Origin: Lishizhenia tianjinensis
GTDB taxonomy: Bacteria > Bacteroidota > Bacteroidia > Flavobacteriales_D > Crocinitomicaceae
Length of the DNA stretch: 54,669 nt
Assembly (NCBI GenBank): GCA_945902115.1
Contig: CAMDLY010000012.1
Location: forward strand, 1 to 54,669
Reading direction: 5' to 3'
Under the pieces are notes generated by a model, which had not been told where the DNA came from, did no database searches, and saw only the letters and a list, made by a program, of their open reading frames with translations. Positions 17,050 through 30,240 of this stretch are shown here, piece by piece; within the stretch, counting starts at the first letter, position 1; the number at the start of each line of letters is the position of its first letter. Both the position numbers and the translations under genes were made by a program.

Positions 17050-17988
17050 TTAGTTTTCGTCTTCCCAACTACCTTTCAAATCTCCAGTTTGAAGGTTTCC
17101 AAAATATATTTCTTCGGGATCTCCATTTTCATATTTTGAAATTGGAATGAAGCCAGAAATTCTGGTAGCGTGGGTGACTGTTCCGTCTTGACCTTTCAAT
17201 ATCTTGGATGTTAGAATCCATTCTTTATTGTCAGTTCCCGGAATAATACGAAGAGTTTCTGCGTTGAAATCCCCGAGACCTAAATCCAATCGTTCTTTCA
17301 TGTAACTTTGATTACGCGTAAAAGTAGTCTCGACAAATTTAACCTTCACACTATCTCTTTTAAAACCTATTAAATCAGCAGGTATTACTTTCATTTTACT
17401 GATAGCTACAGCTTCTTCCTCTGTCATTTTATTATCTATGGCTTGGTTTAATTTGTATACTGTCACGACACCGTCTTTAGTTAACTTAAAACCGATGGAA
17501 ACAAGATACTTAAGTTCATCCGTTGTAATTCTTCTCGATGGCACAGAACCTTCATCGTCATCCTCCCAAACATAATCGTTATTGACAAAACTGATTAATT
17601 CATCCCATGTAGCGGCGTACTGTCCGTATCTTTTTATGTAAGCAGTTTGAATGGTTCTGAGATCCTGTAAATTTCTTTCCGCTGTTAAGACGGTTTTTTT
17701 ATAGTCTTTTTGGTGATTTCCAGTGGTCACAACGGAATTGTAAGAGGCTATACTCGCATATAGTGCTAAGGCCAGTGAAACTCCACCAATTACCCAATTC
17801 GCTAAAACATTACTTCGCTCAGAGGTGTTCAAAAAAGAAAATAAAGATCCCAATAGAATAAGTACTCCTGAAATTTTAAATTCAATGGCTTGGTTACTTG
17901 AGAAGGAAACGTATAGAACAGCAATAGCTATTACTAGAAATATGGTGGGAACCGAGTATCTTTTTAGTAGTAGTGTTAAATTTTGCAT
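17050..17988 (-). CDS. membrane protein with three N-terminal helices, function unknown
   Basis: 312 residues. Hydrophobic helices lie at about 13-30, 36-50 and 62-82. They are followed by a segment NLQDLRTIQTAYIKRYGQYAATWDELISFV, a pattern common in Bacteroidota membrane proteins and reminiscent of pilin-like stalks, and then a charged soluble domain of about 190 residues. No catalytic motif is recognised. It is first in the operon with DUF3822, rsmD and coaD and has its own promoter. Confidence 0.65.
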   Translation of the reverse strand: MQNLTLLLKRYSVPTIFLVIAIAVLYVSFSSNQAIEFKISGVLILLGSLFSFLNTSERSNVLANWVIGGVSLALALYASIASYNSVVTTGNHQKDYKKTVLTAERNLQDLRTIQTAYIKRYGQYAATWDELISFVNNDYVWEDDDEGSVPSRRITTDELKYLVSIGFKLTKDGVVTVYKLNQAIDNKMTEEEAVAISKMKVIPADLIGFKRDSVKVKFVETTFTRNQSYMKERLDLGLGDFNAETLRIIPGTDNKEWILTSKILKGQDGTVTHATRISGFIPISKYENGDPEEIYFGNLQTGDLKGSWEDEN

Positions 17989-18007
17989 TTTACATTTTTT
18001 TAGTTGA

Positions 18008-18015
18008 CAAAGCTA
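18008..18015 (-). promoter_or_regulatory. -7 promoter box of the membrane protein-DUF3822-rsmD-coaD operon
   Basis: On the minus strand this reads TAGCTTTG, a perfect TAnnTTTG, with 19 bases between it and the ATG at 17988. No clear -33 TTTG is visible. Confidence 0.6.
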
Positions 18016-18106
18016 ATATATTAAATTTATAAATGAAAGTGGTCTTTGGATTTTTAAATGTAATCTTGTTAAAATGGCAATGACTTCATTTTATATACCT
18101 TAGCTT

Positions 18107-19465
18107 ATGTTACAATTTACTTTAGATCAACAAAAGGCATTGTCTCAATTTGAACTTTTTGAAAAAAGTATCGATAAGTTTCCTCTATTTATTCTCAGCG
18201 GATTTGCGGGAACAGGAAAAACCACTCTTGTTGCTAGTTTAATACATTCTTTCAATCAGAAGAACAAGAAATTTAAACTGCTAGCTCCCACAGGTCGCGC
18301 TGCTAAAGTGCTTTCAAGTTATTCCGGTGAATTGGCTTTTACCATACATAAACAGATTTATTTTCATAATGATAAAGGGGGTGAATTTAGCATAACCTTG
18401 GCTAAAAACATGTATTCAGATACGGTATTCTTTGTGGACGAAGCATCGATGGTATCAACCCGAACGGATGATGATGGACGTTGTCTATTGAGGGATTTAT
18501 TGAATTACGTTTACACGGGTAAAAACTGTAAATTGGTACTCATTGGCGATCAGGGGCAGCTGCCTCCGGTGGGCGAAAATATCGCTAATGCCTTATCTGA
18601 AAGTTACCTCCAAGAAAATTTTCTTAGACTTAGTATTTTTAATGCTCGTTTGGAGCAGATAGTTCGTCAAGAGGAGGCATCGTCTATTGTGAAAAATGCC
18701 ACAACGATTAGAACTGCCAAAAATACAAATCAGAAAATTTTTTCATTTCTTGACGAGCAATCTTGTGTGATTGAGCAATATGAGTTTCAAGAGGAATTAG
18801 ACTCAGCATATGCCAACTTCGGAATAGATGAGGTAAAAGTTTTAAGTATTTCTAATAAAAGAGTACTTGGCATTAACGAGGGGATTAGAAGCCGATTGCT
18901 GTATCGGGAGGATATCCTTGAGAAAGGTGATAGAATAATGGTAAACAGAAACAATTATTTCTGGTTGAAAAACGATAAAGACATTGGATTTATTGCAAAT
19001 GGTGAGATATTAGAGGTAGAGAAAATTAGCAGAATTGAAGCACGTTATGGTTTTTTATTTGGTCATGTAAAAATTTCTTTTTTAGACTTTCCAGATAAGG
19101 ACCCCATGGAATTATTAGTAAATCTAGATCTGTTAACATCAAGTCAATTACAGTTGAATCAGTTACAAATGAGGGCCCTATTTAAGGAAATAGATTTGGA
19201 ATTAGGACATATCAAATCGAAAGCGAAAAGATTCAAAGAAATAAGTGAAAACCCTTATTGGAATGCTCTCCAAGTTAAATATGCGTATGCTATCACATCG
19301 CACAAAGCTCAGGGGGGGCAGTGGAAGGTGGTATTCATAGATTTTCTTGGTAAATCTCCTGAAATGGAGGATAATGCGTATCTTAAATGGTTGTATACCT
19401 CCGTCACTCGGGCGACAGAAAAAATATTTCTCTTAAATTTTCCAAAGAATTTCTTCGAAGGTTAG
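18107..19465 (+). CDS. RecD-like / UvrD_C-type AAA helicase
   Basis: 452 residues. Walker A is GFAGTGKTT (about 32-40), motif Ia LLAPTGRAAKVL, Walker B FFVDEASMV (about 108-116), motif III LIGDQGQLPPVG, and the C-terminal AITSHKAQGGQW followed by YTSVTRA are superfamily 1 helicase motifs. The short length, without a long N-terminal domain, places it with the Dda/RecD2-like single-strand helicases of Bacteroidota. Likely role: 5'-3' DNA unwinding in repair or replication restart. A possible -7 box (TACCTTAG, 18096-18103) ends three bases before the ATG. Its 3' end overlaps the convergent neighbour by four bases. Confidence 0.88.
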   Translation: MLQFTLDQQKALSQFELFEKSIDKFPLFILSGFAGTGKTTLVASLIHSFNQKNKKFKLLAPTGRAAKVLSSYSGELAFTIHKQIYFHNDKGGEFSITLAKNMYSDTVFFVDEASMVSTRTDDDGRCLLRDLLNYVYTGKNCKLVLIGDQGQLPPVGENIANALSESYLQENFLRLSIFNARLEQIVRQEEASSIVKNATTIRTAKNTNQKIFSFLDEQSCVIEQYEFQEELDSAYANFGIDEVKVLSISNKRVLGINEGIRSRLLYREDILEKGDRIMVNRNNYFWLKNDKDIGFIANGEILEVEKISRIEARYGFLFGHVKISFLDFPDKDPMELLVNLDLLTSSQLQLNQLQMRALFKEIDLELGHIKSKAKRFKEISENPYWNALQVKYAYAITSHKAQGGQWKVVFIDFLGKSPEMEDNAYLKWLYTSVTRATEKIFLLNFPKNFFEG

Positions 19466-21627
19466 AAACTTTTAAGAGGTATTGGGTACTGTGTAATAAA
19501 AACCATTGATTCAGAAAGTGATTTTTCGTATCGTTTCAATAAATCATCGTATATCTCTTTTTTCATTTCTTTTTGCGCTATAGATAGAAATGCGTGGGTG
19601 AATTCTTCCAGCATTGACACAGTACGGTAAGTACTTAGAATATCATTAGTTGTTATTTTTCCTGTTTTTAATAAGTCATTTAATTTATTGTTTTTGGTAG
19701 TAAACGCAGATTTAACCGGATCAGTGAATGATTCAATTCTAATAATTAGTTGATGGGATTTGTTTAAAGTCAGTTGTGTACGACGAAGGGATGAAAAAGG
19801 AAAGCTCTCTTTGGAAATATTTTTTTCTTCTTCATTATTACCTGGATAAGTACTTAATTCCTTTGGGTTTAGTTCTTTTTTTATTTTTCCATTTTGCCAA
19901 GCGCCAATCCCTAAACCATAGAGATCAAAAACAATTGGGGAATGCTCCTGATAAGAACGAAAAAACTTTTTCAACCGAATACTATCTTCGTTAGTAAATG
20001 AAAAGGAGATTTTTAAGTCACTGCGATCAGAATGAAACCCATCTTTTATTACTAACTGCAGGTCTGGAGATGCTAAAGAGTTAAAATCAGTTTTTGAAAT
20101 ATGCAACATAACTTCATCCGCTGATAGACCTTCTGGATCGTCAGGTATTGCAATTAAACGCACATTTAGTAATTCCTTCTTCTGTGAAGGTGGTGTTATG
20201 AATTCTTGAGTCTTGATATTAAAAAAACAGGAGTCCTCGTAGATGTATATACCATCTCTTTCTTCAAAAGATACATTTCGTGCACCAATAGTTTTTTGGT
20301 AATAATCAATTAGCGTTTTTGTTTGGCTATAACTCTCTAAAAGTGGTTCTATGTCATCTTTCAACGAGCTTAAGGCATCTTTTAAGTCACTAATTTTTTC
20401 CTTTAATTCTGTGACTCCTTCTGGTTCGATAGCTTGATTTTTTTTTTTGCCTTTTTTTGATTTTGTCCCTTCAGATAGATAAAGGTTTTCTATCATGATC
20501 TCTAATTCTTTGATTTGCTGAAGTATTTTATTTTCTTGGGTGATCAATCCACCCTGTCCGTACAGACGCTTTTGAATTCGCTGAAAACTTGCATCATTCA
20601 AATCATTGATTATTTTATTGAAGGTAATTCCTGAAGAAAAGGAAGAGTCAGGAGATAAAAATTTTGTTTTGGAAGATCCATACAATCGGTAAGTTTTACC
20701 TTGCCGCTCGATTACAACTGTCGTTTGTTTATTCGTGTTATATCCCCACACATCGAAATGTAGATTTGTTTGGAGATTTTCCCCAAGAGACTCCAAATTT
20801 GCTTGGGCAATTCTAGATGAGTATACCTGATCATCTTTAATTTCTAATTGGTAAGGAAATAATCCAACGGCCTTGGGCAAGCCATTGTTCCAAATACCTT
20901 CTTCATCTCTTTCTTTCTCTTCGAGCAATCCTGTGGTATATGAACCATCCCCAGCTGCCAGTAGTATATTTTCATATTTTAAATATTGACCTCCTAGAGA
21001 TTCAAAAATACGTTTGGCTCTTTTTTCTACGGAGTAAACAACCGCTTTGTTTTGGGCATCTAATATTGTTTTCCTATCTTCTGCTTTAACATATCCTAAG
21101 TTCAATAATAAAAGATCTCTATCATAAAGTGAAAGTCCGGGATTAAAAATGGGACTTGTATTCACTTGAAATAATAATTCAAAACTTTTTGATTTAGTTA
21201 CTTGAAAATCCAGTTGCTCTTGAAATGTAACTAAATAATCGTCGATAAAATCATTGTCAAAATCGGGTTGCTTGTACCGAACAGTATTTAATGATTTATT
21301 CAGGATCCAGATTGCGGTTTTATTTGCTACTTCCGCAAGTAAGCCTTTGGAGGCTTTGCTTAATTCACCTTCTCTAATGACAAGTAAGTCAGGTTGATTT
21401 ATGATTACATACTCTATAGAGTCATAATTTACCTTACCATTTTTAAGTTTAATTAATGGACCATTATATTCAAAAGCATATCCTAAATTGGATTCCAACA
21501 CAGGACTTTGTTTGACAATATGGTAAATGTATGCTCTAGTTTCTGAGCTCAATAACTGCGTTTGAGCCGATACTTTGGCATGGCATAAAAAAAGAAGAAA
21601 AATAAAAATAAACGATAAAGACTTCAT
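19462..21627 (-). CDS. large secreted protein of unknown function
   Basis: About 721 residues from the ATG at 21627. The frame is open further upstream (to 21783) but that would run through the end of the M61 gene; the ATG at 21627 gives a clear signal peptide (MKSLSFIFIFLLFLCHAKVSAQ) 34 bases after that gene. No known domain is recognised. A Lys/Glu-rich coiled coil (about 380-450, around KGKKKNQAIEPEG) separates two mixed alpha/beta halves. Sequences such as LLAAGDGSYTTGLLEEKE and IVFDLYGLGIGAWQNGK are conserved-looking but do not identify it. Probably periplasmic or surface exposed. Confidence 0.65.
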   Translation of the reverse strand: MKSLSFIFIFLLFLCHAKVSAQTQLLSSETRAYIYHIVKQSPVLESNLGYAFEYNGPLIKLKNGKVNYDSIEYVIINQPDLLVIREGELSKASKGLLAEVANKTAIWILNKSLNTVRYKQPDFDNDFIDDYLVTFQEQLDFQVTKSKSFELLFQVNTSPIFNPGLSLYDRDLLLLNLGYVKAEDRKTILDAQNKAVVYSVEKRAKRIFESLGGQYLKYENILLAAGDGSYTTGLLEEKERDEEGIWNNGLPKAVGLFPYQLEIKDDQVYSSRIAQANLESLGENLQTNLHFDVWGYNTNKQTTVVIERQGKTYRLYGSSKTKFLSPDSSFSSGITFNKIINDLNDASFQRIQKRLYGQGGLITQENKILQQIKELEIMIENLYLSEGTKSKKGKKKNQAIEPEGVTELKEKISDLKDALSSLKDDIEPLLESYSQTKTLIDYYQKTIGARNVSFEERDGIYIYEDSCFFNIKTQEFITPPSQKKELLNVRLIAIPDDPEGLSADEVMLHISKTDFNSLASPDLQLVIKDGFHSDRSDLKISFSFTNEDSIRLKKFFRSYQEHSPIVFDLYGLGIGAWQNGKIKKELNPKELSTYPGNNEEEKNISKESFPFSSLRRTQLTLNKSHQLIIRIESFTDPVKSAFTTKNNKLNDLLKTGKITTNDILSTYRTVSMLEEFTHAFLSIAQKEMKKEIYDDLLKRYEKSLSESMVFITQYPIPLKSF

Positions 21628-21661
21628 CAAATACTTAAACGCATTTGGTGTAAAAAGTTTC

Positions 21662-25600
<3,939 letters not shown>

Positions 25601-25608
<8 letters not shown>

Positions 25609-26869
25609 GTGTGTCCATGATTATACAATCATTAGCTCTCAAAATCCCATAAATCTTTCCTTTAAGGTCTTTATTGAGGAATGGGGAGTATTTATGCCTG
25701 CTCAATAGGGAGTTCTCTGTGTAGATGGATTTTTCGAATGGATCAAAAACAGTCAAGTCAGCAATATGCCCGACTTCGATAGTGGCCTTATCTATTTTTG
25801 CAATTTCTCGGTTTTTATCAGATAGGATATTGATAATTTTTTCGATTGGCAGTGCTGAGTGTGTATTTAGCGCAGAAAAAAGAGTTTGGAGTTGAAAACT
25901 ACCAAATGCGGCATGATCAAATTCGAGTTCTTTTTCTTCAGCATCTACGGGTCTGTGATCGCTGGCAATTGCATCAATAACACCTTCATCAAGCGCTTTG
26001 ACCATATAATCTCTGTCCTCAATGGAGCGCAGTACAGGTAAAACTTTCATCAGGCTATTAAATTCAAGGACATCATTTTCAGTAAAAATAATATTCATCA
26101 AATTCACATCGCATGTAAGTGATATCCCTCGCGATTTTGCTTCTTCTATAATCTTAACACTTTCCTTACAGGATATCCCTGAAATATGCGCTTTGCCTTC
26201 AGTATATTCTAGTAGTCTTATGATTTTTTCCACTTGTATTACTTCACTTACTGCAGGATCTGCCTTCAAACCTGTCCGAGTGGAGGCAATGCCTTCATTT
26301 ACAACAGTATTTTTTGATAAATATTCATCACTTGCCGCTAGTAACAGCGTAGCGCCTATATTTTTAGCATACAACAGTGCGCGATGCAACATTCCTGAGT
26401 TTAATGGGTTTACATCATCAGAAAATAAAGAGGCACCTGCTTGATACATATCATACATTTCAGACAATTCATGACCTTTCATTCCTTTGGTTATAGTCCC
26501 CATTGGATGCAGTTTTACAGCGTGGTTACTTGACTTGGTCAACTGATATTCAATGATGGTTTTATTATCGCAGATTGGGAATGTATTCGGTAAACTGCAC
26601 ACGTGAGTGAACCCTCCAGCCGCTGCTGAGTCTAAACCATCTTCTATAGTTTCTTTATGCTCAAAACCGGGATCGCAGAAGGATGACTTTATATCCACCC
26701 ATCCGACGGATACGTGCAGTGCAGGGGAACTGATGACAGTAGCATCCTCATTTCGTATTTCTTTTTCTATCGCTTGGATGATACCGTTTTCAATCAAAAC
26801 ATCTAATGTTTTCCCGTTGTAAAGAGAATTTTGATCGAGTATTTTTACTTGTTTCAATAAAATCTTCAT
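25601..26869 (-). CDS. dihydroorotase-like protein, probably without metal-dependent activity
   Basis: 422 residues with the overall dihydroorotase/amidohydrolase layout: DPGFEHKETIEDG, a SLPNT motif, HPMGTITKGMKG, KAHISGIS, ASDHRP, and a C-terminal LTVFDPF strand. Several metal ligands are missing: the HxH after GWVD is replaced by IKSSF (about 60-64), and the usual histidine pair around CDVNLMN is absent. Flavobacteriia often carry such a second, divergent dihydroorotase. I infer that it is a pseudoenzyme or has another role rather than being the pyrimidine-pathway enzyme. It follows the BatA-domain gene by one base and overlaps the methyltransferase gene. Confidence 0.8.
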
Positions 26870-26870
26870 G

Positions 26871-28904
26871 TTATTTCATAAACTTTAAAAGCACCATTTC
26901 CACAAAAATAAACAGAAGTGCAATCAGGAGAAACACTCTCCATAATTCACTTGACTTTTCCAATTCTATGGCTGTTGATTTTTCACCATTTTTTATCTCA
27001 CTAAAGGTAATATTTTTTATTCCCGAATTCCTGAAAAGCGTAATTATTTCCTCTTTATTTTTTGCTTTAATGTCGCTTTCAATTCTGCTGTAGTTTAGTG
27101 ATAAAGAGCCTAATTTTTCATTTCCTAATACATCGTAGTTACCTGATTTAAGTTTTTCAGTCGCTTCAGGACCTGTCAAGGTGAAAACAACTTGATTAGT
27201 TCTTTTTTGCTGGGAAGGAATGTAATCCCCATTGGATCCTTTCAATCTAATGGGTTTCTCACTAACTTGTTTTAATGGCAAAACTATTGAATTATCTTCT
27301 CCAATTGTGGCATATAAAGGTAAGGAGCGAACACTTAACTCTCCCATTCTCAATAAAACTGTTGGAAAAATAGCATTAGCAGCAAAACTGCTGAAATCTT
27401 CCTGAAGTGCCGTTGTCAAAAGGTAAGACTTATATCCGTTTTTAAGTAACAATGAATTATTGTTTCTAAGTTTTAGCAAGGCCTTGCCATTTTGTTCATT
27501 TTTTGTGGTGTAGTAGTTTGCTATATTTGGCATACTCAAATTGGGATCTTCTTTTTCAAAAACTCCAGCAAAAAATGAATCTTTAAAACGTACTTCCTGA
27601 ATCCTGGAGGCATTTGAGCTTTTGGTCGCTAAGGTCGGTAATTTTAGTCCAGAGAGTAATTGATTTACAGATAAGAAATCAACCTGTTTACCTGGAATAA
27701 CTAGTGTACTACCTCCATTGTCTACGAAATCTTTCACATCATTTATTAAACCGGAGGAAGGGGAGTTCAACCCATTGAAGACCAATAGATCTACTTTCTC
27801 TAACGCAGACCTATTGAAAGATTGCTCGGAAAGAATTTGGGTATAGAAGTAAGGTTCAACCTTAAATGCTTTTTCAGTGGCAAGGGAAGCATTTTCTGAG
27901 TTCAGAACCAATATTGAAGCTGTGGAGTTCACTGCATAGGAAAAATAAAAATCATCATCCCAAAATAGTTGTTTATCATTAACACTCAGCTTACCTGTTT
28001 TTAATCCATTACTCGTTTCAGTTAATTTAAACGAGGTAGTCACTGCATTCATTTTTGGAATTTCAACAAATGAGGAACGAATAGAACCATTTAGGTTGAG
28101 GGTTATTTCTGTATTTGTAAAATTCTCCGAAGAGTGATTGGTAACTCTTACAAAAATTTCATTTTGAAACCCTAGTTTATGGATGGGATTGGCAAACCAA
28201 ACACTGTCGATTGTTAGATTTGCATTGCTTTGTGCAGAAAATTTAATCAAATGGAAGGTGGAATTGATCTCAAACTTTCTATTTAGTGCAGCAGTAACAG
28301 ATTGGAAATCACTTAATACCAAATGAGTCAATTTGCCAATTTTGGTTTGCTCACTATTTTCTTTATTTAAAAATGTTTGTTGCCACAATAATACATCTTG
28401 TAATGACCTGACAATAGGGGAATAATCGATTTTTTCTAAATAGTCGAAGGCTTCCGCTTTTGTGAGTAAACGCTGTTCTGTAGCATCTAATTTATTCGAG
28501 CAGATAAAAATAGATGTATTATCCGAAGCTTTTTCAATCAAACGTTTGGCGGTTTCTCTTGCCTCGGAAAGTAATTCACCTTCTGTACCTTTGGCACTCA
28601 TCGAATATGAATTATCGATGTAAATACTTAATACATCAATCCCAGCCTGAGAACTAATAGTATCTTTTTCAAAAGAGGGTTGGGCAAAAGCTAAAACGGT
28701 GAAAGTTAATAAACAAATTCTCGAGAGGAGAACTAGAAGATGTTTCAACTTTCGTGTTGATTTATTTTCTTGTTCGATGAATTTGATAAATCTGAGAGAG
28801 GAAAAGTAAAGAGTCTTTTGTTTTCTGAAATGAAATAAGTGAATGATTATCGGAATGGCTATGAGCAACAAAAACCACAATCTTTCAGGATAGACGAAGT
28901 GCAT
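26871..28904 (-). CDS. BatA-domain membrane protein with vWA domain
   Basis: 677 residues. The N-terminus FVYPERLWFLLLIAIPIIIHLF, followed by FRKQKTLYFSSLRFIK, is the BatA (aerotolerance regulator) N-terminal domain with two helices (about 8-23 and 57-76). A von Willebrand A-like domain starts SIYIDNSYSMSAKG (DxSxS), and the last residues form a C-terminal helix (LWRVFLLIALLFIFVEMVLL). The central part (about 310-500) resembles a glutamine-amidotransferase-like periplasmic domain. Function is not settled; such proteins are linked to envelope or stress roles. The -7 box lies only four bases before the ATG. Confidence 0.87.
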   Translation of the reverse strand: MHFVYPERLWFLLLIAIPIIIHLFHFRKQKTLYFSSLRFIKFIEQENKSTRKLKHLLVLLSRICLLTFTVLAFAQPSFEKDTISSQAGIDVLSIYIDNSYSMSAKGTEGELLSEARETAKRLIEKASDNTSIFICSNKLDATEQRLLTKAEAFDYLEKIDYSPIVRSLQDVLLWQQTFLNKENSEQTKIGKLTHLVLSDFQSVTAALNRKFEINSTFHLIKFSAQSNANLTIDSVWFANPIHKLGFQNEIFVRVTNHSSENFTNTEITLNLNGSIRSSFVEIPKMNAVTTSFKLTETSNGLKTGKLSVNDKQLFWDDDFYFSYAVNSTASILVLNSENASLATEKAFKVEPYFYTQILSEQSFNRSALEKVDLLVFNGLNSPSSGLINDVKDFVDNGGSTLVIPGKQVDFLSVNQLLSGLKLPTLATKSSNASRIQEVRFKDSFFAGVFEKEDPNLSMPNIANYYTTKNEQNGKALLKLRNNNSLLLKNGYKSYLLTTALQEDFSSFAANAIFPTVLLRMGELSVRSLPLYATIGEDNSIVLPLKQVSEKPIRLKGSNGDYIPSQQKRTNQVVFTLTGPEATEKLKSGNYDVLGNEKLGSLSLNYSRIESDIKAKNKEEIITLFRNSGIKNITFSEIKNGEKSTAIELEKSSELWRVFLLIALLFIFVEMVLLKFMK

Positions 28905-28908
28905 ATGG

Positions 28909-28916
28909 CAAAGTTA
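28909..28916 (-). promoter_or_regulatory. -7 promoter box 4 bases before the BatA-domain ATG
   Basis: Minus-strand TAACTTTG, a perfect TAnnTTTG, ends four bases before the start codon. If it is used, the mRNA would be leaderless or nearly so. Confidence 0.5.
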
Positions 28917-29004
28917 ATCAAATTGAGAAATCTCTCCATTTATCCTTCAACTTAAGTGATGATAATTAAATCAAAATGAATGAGGTTGCTTGAAACTGAA
29001 TTAA

Positions 29005-29040
29005 TCACTAAAAAATAAAAGGCCACCTATAGGCAGCCTC
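29005..29040 (-). terminator. rho-independent terminator of the 29068-29604 gene
   Basis: Read on the minus strand, AGGCTGCC-TATA-GGTGGCCT folds into an 8-bp stem (two G-U pairs) with a 4-base loop, followed by TTTTATTTTTT. It lies 28 bases after the stop codon. Because the wobble pairs exist only in the minus-strand RNA, it should be directional. Confidence 0.8.
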
Positions 29041-29067
29041 TAGAACAATACTTTGGTCTAAATATAT

Positions 29068-29604
29068 TTAGATACGATATTTCTTAAAAAATGCGTCCCA
29101 ATTCCAAATAAAATTACCCATAATTTCATCCATTCTTTTTAAGAATAACGGGTTTGGAGCTTGCATTCTTTTGAAATACTCGTCTTGGTATTCTGCGAGT
29201 TTATATTTATGGAATACAGCTTTCGACATGCCATAAATCCAATTTTTTGACGGGTGGTTTACTCTCATTATAAAGTTTTGATAGTCTCTCACTAATGCCT
29301 TAAAATCAACAAGTTCCATCTGATACATCTTGATTAATTTCTCAAATATCATGTTTTCTACTCGCTCTGCTTGTTCAGCATCAAAGGTACTTTCTAAAAA
29401 AGATAAGTTCCCCACTATAACTATCAGCCCAAACTCTCCGTTGTTAGTTTCTTCTATATTCGGTGAATGCACAAAGGCAGGATCATCATTAATTAAACTC
29501 GCTACTTCCTTAAAACCATTATCAACACTCTCGAAAATCGCATTTATGAAAATATTAGCTACTTGATTATCAGTAAGTTTTTTCTTTATTAGTGTACTAA
29601 ACAT
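29068..29604 (-). CDS. conserved-looking cytosolic protein of unknown function
   Basis: 178 residues from the ATG at 29604 (MFSTLIKKKLTDNQVANIFINA). A longer frame starting at 29637 is open, but that start would lie inside the perfect -7 box at 29635-29642, so I reject it. The sequence is mainly helical, acidic, without signal peptide or membrane helix; motifs such as ASLINDDPAFVHSPNI and YDxF-like C-terminal aromatic residues (FIWNWDAFFKKYRI) look family-specific but I do not recognise the family. It is a single-gene unit with its own promoter and terminator. Confidence 0.65.
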   Translation of the reverse strand: MFSTLIKKKLTDNQVANIFINAIFESVDNGFKEVASLINDDPAFVHSPNIEETNNGEFGLIVIVGNLSFLESTFDAEQAERVENMIFEKLIKMYQMELVDFKALVRDYQNFIMRVNHPSKNWIYGMSKAVFHKYKLAEYQDEYFKRMQAPNPLFLKRMDEIMGNFIWNWDAFFKKYRI

Positions 29605-29634
29605 GGTTTTTGGTATTTGTGCGTTCCCTATGTA

Positions 29635-29642
29635 CAAATTTA
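29635..29642 (-). promoter_or_regulatory. -7 promoter box of the 29068-29604 gene
   Basis: Minus-strand TAAATTTG, a perfect TAnnTTTG; it predicts a leader of about 26 bases before the ATG at 29604 and decides the start of that gene. Confidence 0.6.
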
Positions 29643-29680
29643 TAAAAGGGTTGAGACTGCAAAATTTTTATCTACAAATG

Positions 29681-29705
29681 GTTTTCAACGGAGTTTTCAA
29701 CAGGA
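29681..29705. repeat. two adjacent GTTTTCAAC direct repeats between divergent promoters
   Basis: GTTTTCAACGGA is followed immediately by GTTTTCAACAGGA, in the middle of the 177-base interval between the unknown gene (29604) and the cyclophilin gene (29782). The spacing of 12 bases puts the copies about one helical turn apart, as expected of a protein-binding site, but nothing identifies a regulator. Confidence 0.4.
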
Positions 29706-29758
29706 TTACACAGTACCGAATGTTTAAAACTTAAACTATTATCAGATTATTCTTTTTG

Positions 29759-29766
29759 TAATTTTG
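29759..29766 (+). promoter_or_regulatory. -7 promoter box of the cyclophilin gene
   Basis: TAATTTTG, a perfect TAnnTTTG, with 15 bases between it and the ATG at 29782. Confidence 0.6.
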
Positions 29767-29781
29767 CACTAAATATTTGAA

Positions 29782-30234
29782 ATGAAGGGAATCATACACA
29801 CCAATAAAGGAGAGATGCATGTTGAGTTTTATGAGTTAGATGCACCTAAAACTGTTTCGAATTTTGTGAAATTGGCTGAAACTGGCTATTATGACGGGCT
29901 GAAGTGGCACCGAGTACTTCCTGATTTTGTTCTTCAAGGGGGGTGTCCAAACTCTAGGGAGGGAGCATCTGGTATGCCTGGAACAGGTGGTCCTGGTTAT
30001 AAAATAGATTGTGAATTGGATGGGGAAAATCAATTCCATGATAGAGGCGTTCTTTCAATGGCCCATGCTGGAAGAAATACAGGAGGATCTCAATTTTTTG
30101 TATGTCATTCGAGAAGAAATACTGCTCATCTTGACAGAAATCACACTTGTTTTGGAAAAGTTACCGAAGGATTAGATGTGATTGATGCTATTTCACAAGG
30201 TGATTCAATCGATAAAATAGAAATTATCCGTTAA
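29782..30234 (+). CDS. cyclophilin-type peptidyl-prolyl isomerase
   Basis: 150 residues, the length of a single cyclophilin domain. Signature segments include ETGYYDGLKWHRVLPDFVLQGG (catalytic Arg in the HRV motif), GGPGYKIDCEL, GVLSMAHAGRNTGGSQFFV (catalytic Gln and Phe) and CFGKVTEGLDVID. It catalyses cis-trans isomerisation of proline peptide bonds. There is no signal peptide, so this copy should act in the cytosol. It has its own promoter and ends six bases before the convergent serA gene. Confidence 0.95.
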   Translation: MKGIIHTNKGEMHVEFYELDAPKTVSNFVKLAETGYYDGLKWHRVLPDFVLQGGCPNSREGASGMPGTGGPGYKIDCELDGENQFHDRGVLSMAHAGRNTGGSQFFVCHSRRNTAHLDRNHTCFGKVTEGLDVIDAISQGDSIDKIEIIR

Positions 30235-30240
30235 CTGAGA

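Noticed and set aside
29681..29705. Replication origin
   Set aside because: There are only two weak DnaA-like sequences, no cluster of boxes, and no dnaA or dnaN gene nearby.
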